Positions 6,717 to 6,829 of a stretch of 6,829 nucleotides of DNA are shown here, in pieces. The notes beneath the pieces were generated by a model. It was not told the DNA's origin and did not search any database. It saw nothing but the letters and a program-made list of their open reading frames with translations. Source of the stretch: Bacteroidota bacterium (GTDB taxonomy: Bacteria > Bacteroidota > Bacteroidia > Chitinophagales > LD1); contig JAEYZB010000032.1 of assembly GCA_023428205.1 (NCBI GenBank), positions 1 to 6,829 of the forward strand. Reading direction: 5' to 3'. Made by a program: the position numbers and the translations under genes. The stretch's first letter is position 1. Each line of letters opens with the position of its first letter.

Positions 6717-6829
6717 TTATGGCTTATAGCGGGCTTTTGCAATAATCTCCTTAGGCTGAATTTTTTCCATTAAGTGAGGCAAAGAAACGCTTCCATTGGC
6801 TTCACGCATAAATTTATGCACAATTTGCC
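6717..6829 (-). CDS. Unidentified protein, C-terminal 36 residues
   Basis: A minus-strand reading frame enters from the right edge and stops at TAA (complement of 6717-6719). It gives 36 complete codons, starting QIVHKFMREANGSVSLPHLM and ending KARYKP. The composition is that of an ordinary soluble protein C-terminus: charged, mixed helix formers and no low complexity. The other two minus-strand frames are less convincing, one closing at once. The gene lies 99 bp upstream of the solenoid-protein start on the same strand, and I see no hairpin terminator between them, so read-through is possible. The fragment is too short for me to assign a family. Confidence 0.55.
   Translation of the reverse strand, partial: QIVHKFMREANGSVSLPHLMEKIQPKEIIAKARYKP

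Noticed and set aside
1..6829. A novel defence, mobile or multi-gene system
   Set aside because: No transposase, integrase, nuclease-ATPase pair, toxin-antitoxin pair, CRISPR array or terminal repeats are visible. The genes fit separate housekeeping or envelope functions, with only the YHS-fabH pair clearly linked.

Overview
The window reads as chromosomal DNA of an AT-rich member of the Bacteroidota. The support is indirect but consistent. Two intergenic regions carry exact copies of the Bacteroidota -7 promoter box (TAnnTTTG). Start codons lack clear Shine-Dalgarno sequences. Two proteins have short lipoprotein signals ending in Cys, and a third has a signal peptide ending in Ala-Gln, as is common in that phylum. 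I cannot name a genus.

Layout, left to right. A gene for a small membrane protein runs leftward off the left edge (1-80, minus). It is divergent from a secreted sphingomyelinase-like phosphodiesterase of the DNase I fold (202-1095, plus). That gene converges on a minus-strand pair, with a shared bidirectional hairpin terminator between them. The pair is a small YHS-domain lipoprotein (2171-2449) followed 3 bp later by a ketoacyl-ACP synthase III (1166-2167). A 216-bp gap holding a promoter box and two perfect palindromes separates this pair from a large M1-family zinc aminopeptidase lipoprotein with a C-terminal helical-repeat extension (2666-5188, minus). Upstream of it, behind a good intrinsic terminator, is a secreted alpha-helical repeat protein of unknown function (5274-6617, minus). 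The last 36 codons of another minus-strand gene enter from the right edge (6717-6829).

Function. Four of the five complete genes encode exported proteins: a lipid or nucleotide phosphodiesterase, a metal-site lipoprotein, a peptidase lipoprotein and a solenoid protein. The exception is the cytoplasmic fatty-acid-initiation enzyme. The YHS lipoprotein and the synthase are almost certainly co-transcribed. The other genes look like separate transcription units that happen to be neighbours. I found no RNA gene, insertion sequence, CRISPR array, phage gene or defence cassette, and nothing that amounts to a clear new multi-gene system. The points most worth a second look are the basic loop that replaces the aromatic hairpin in the sphingomyelinase-like enzyme, the roughly 30-residue repeats of the solenoid protein, and the palindrome pair near 2.6 kb.
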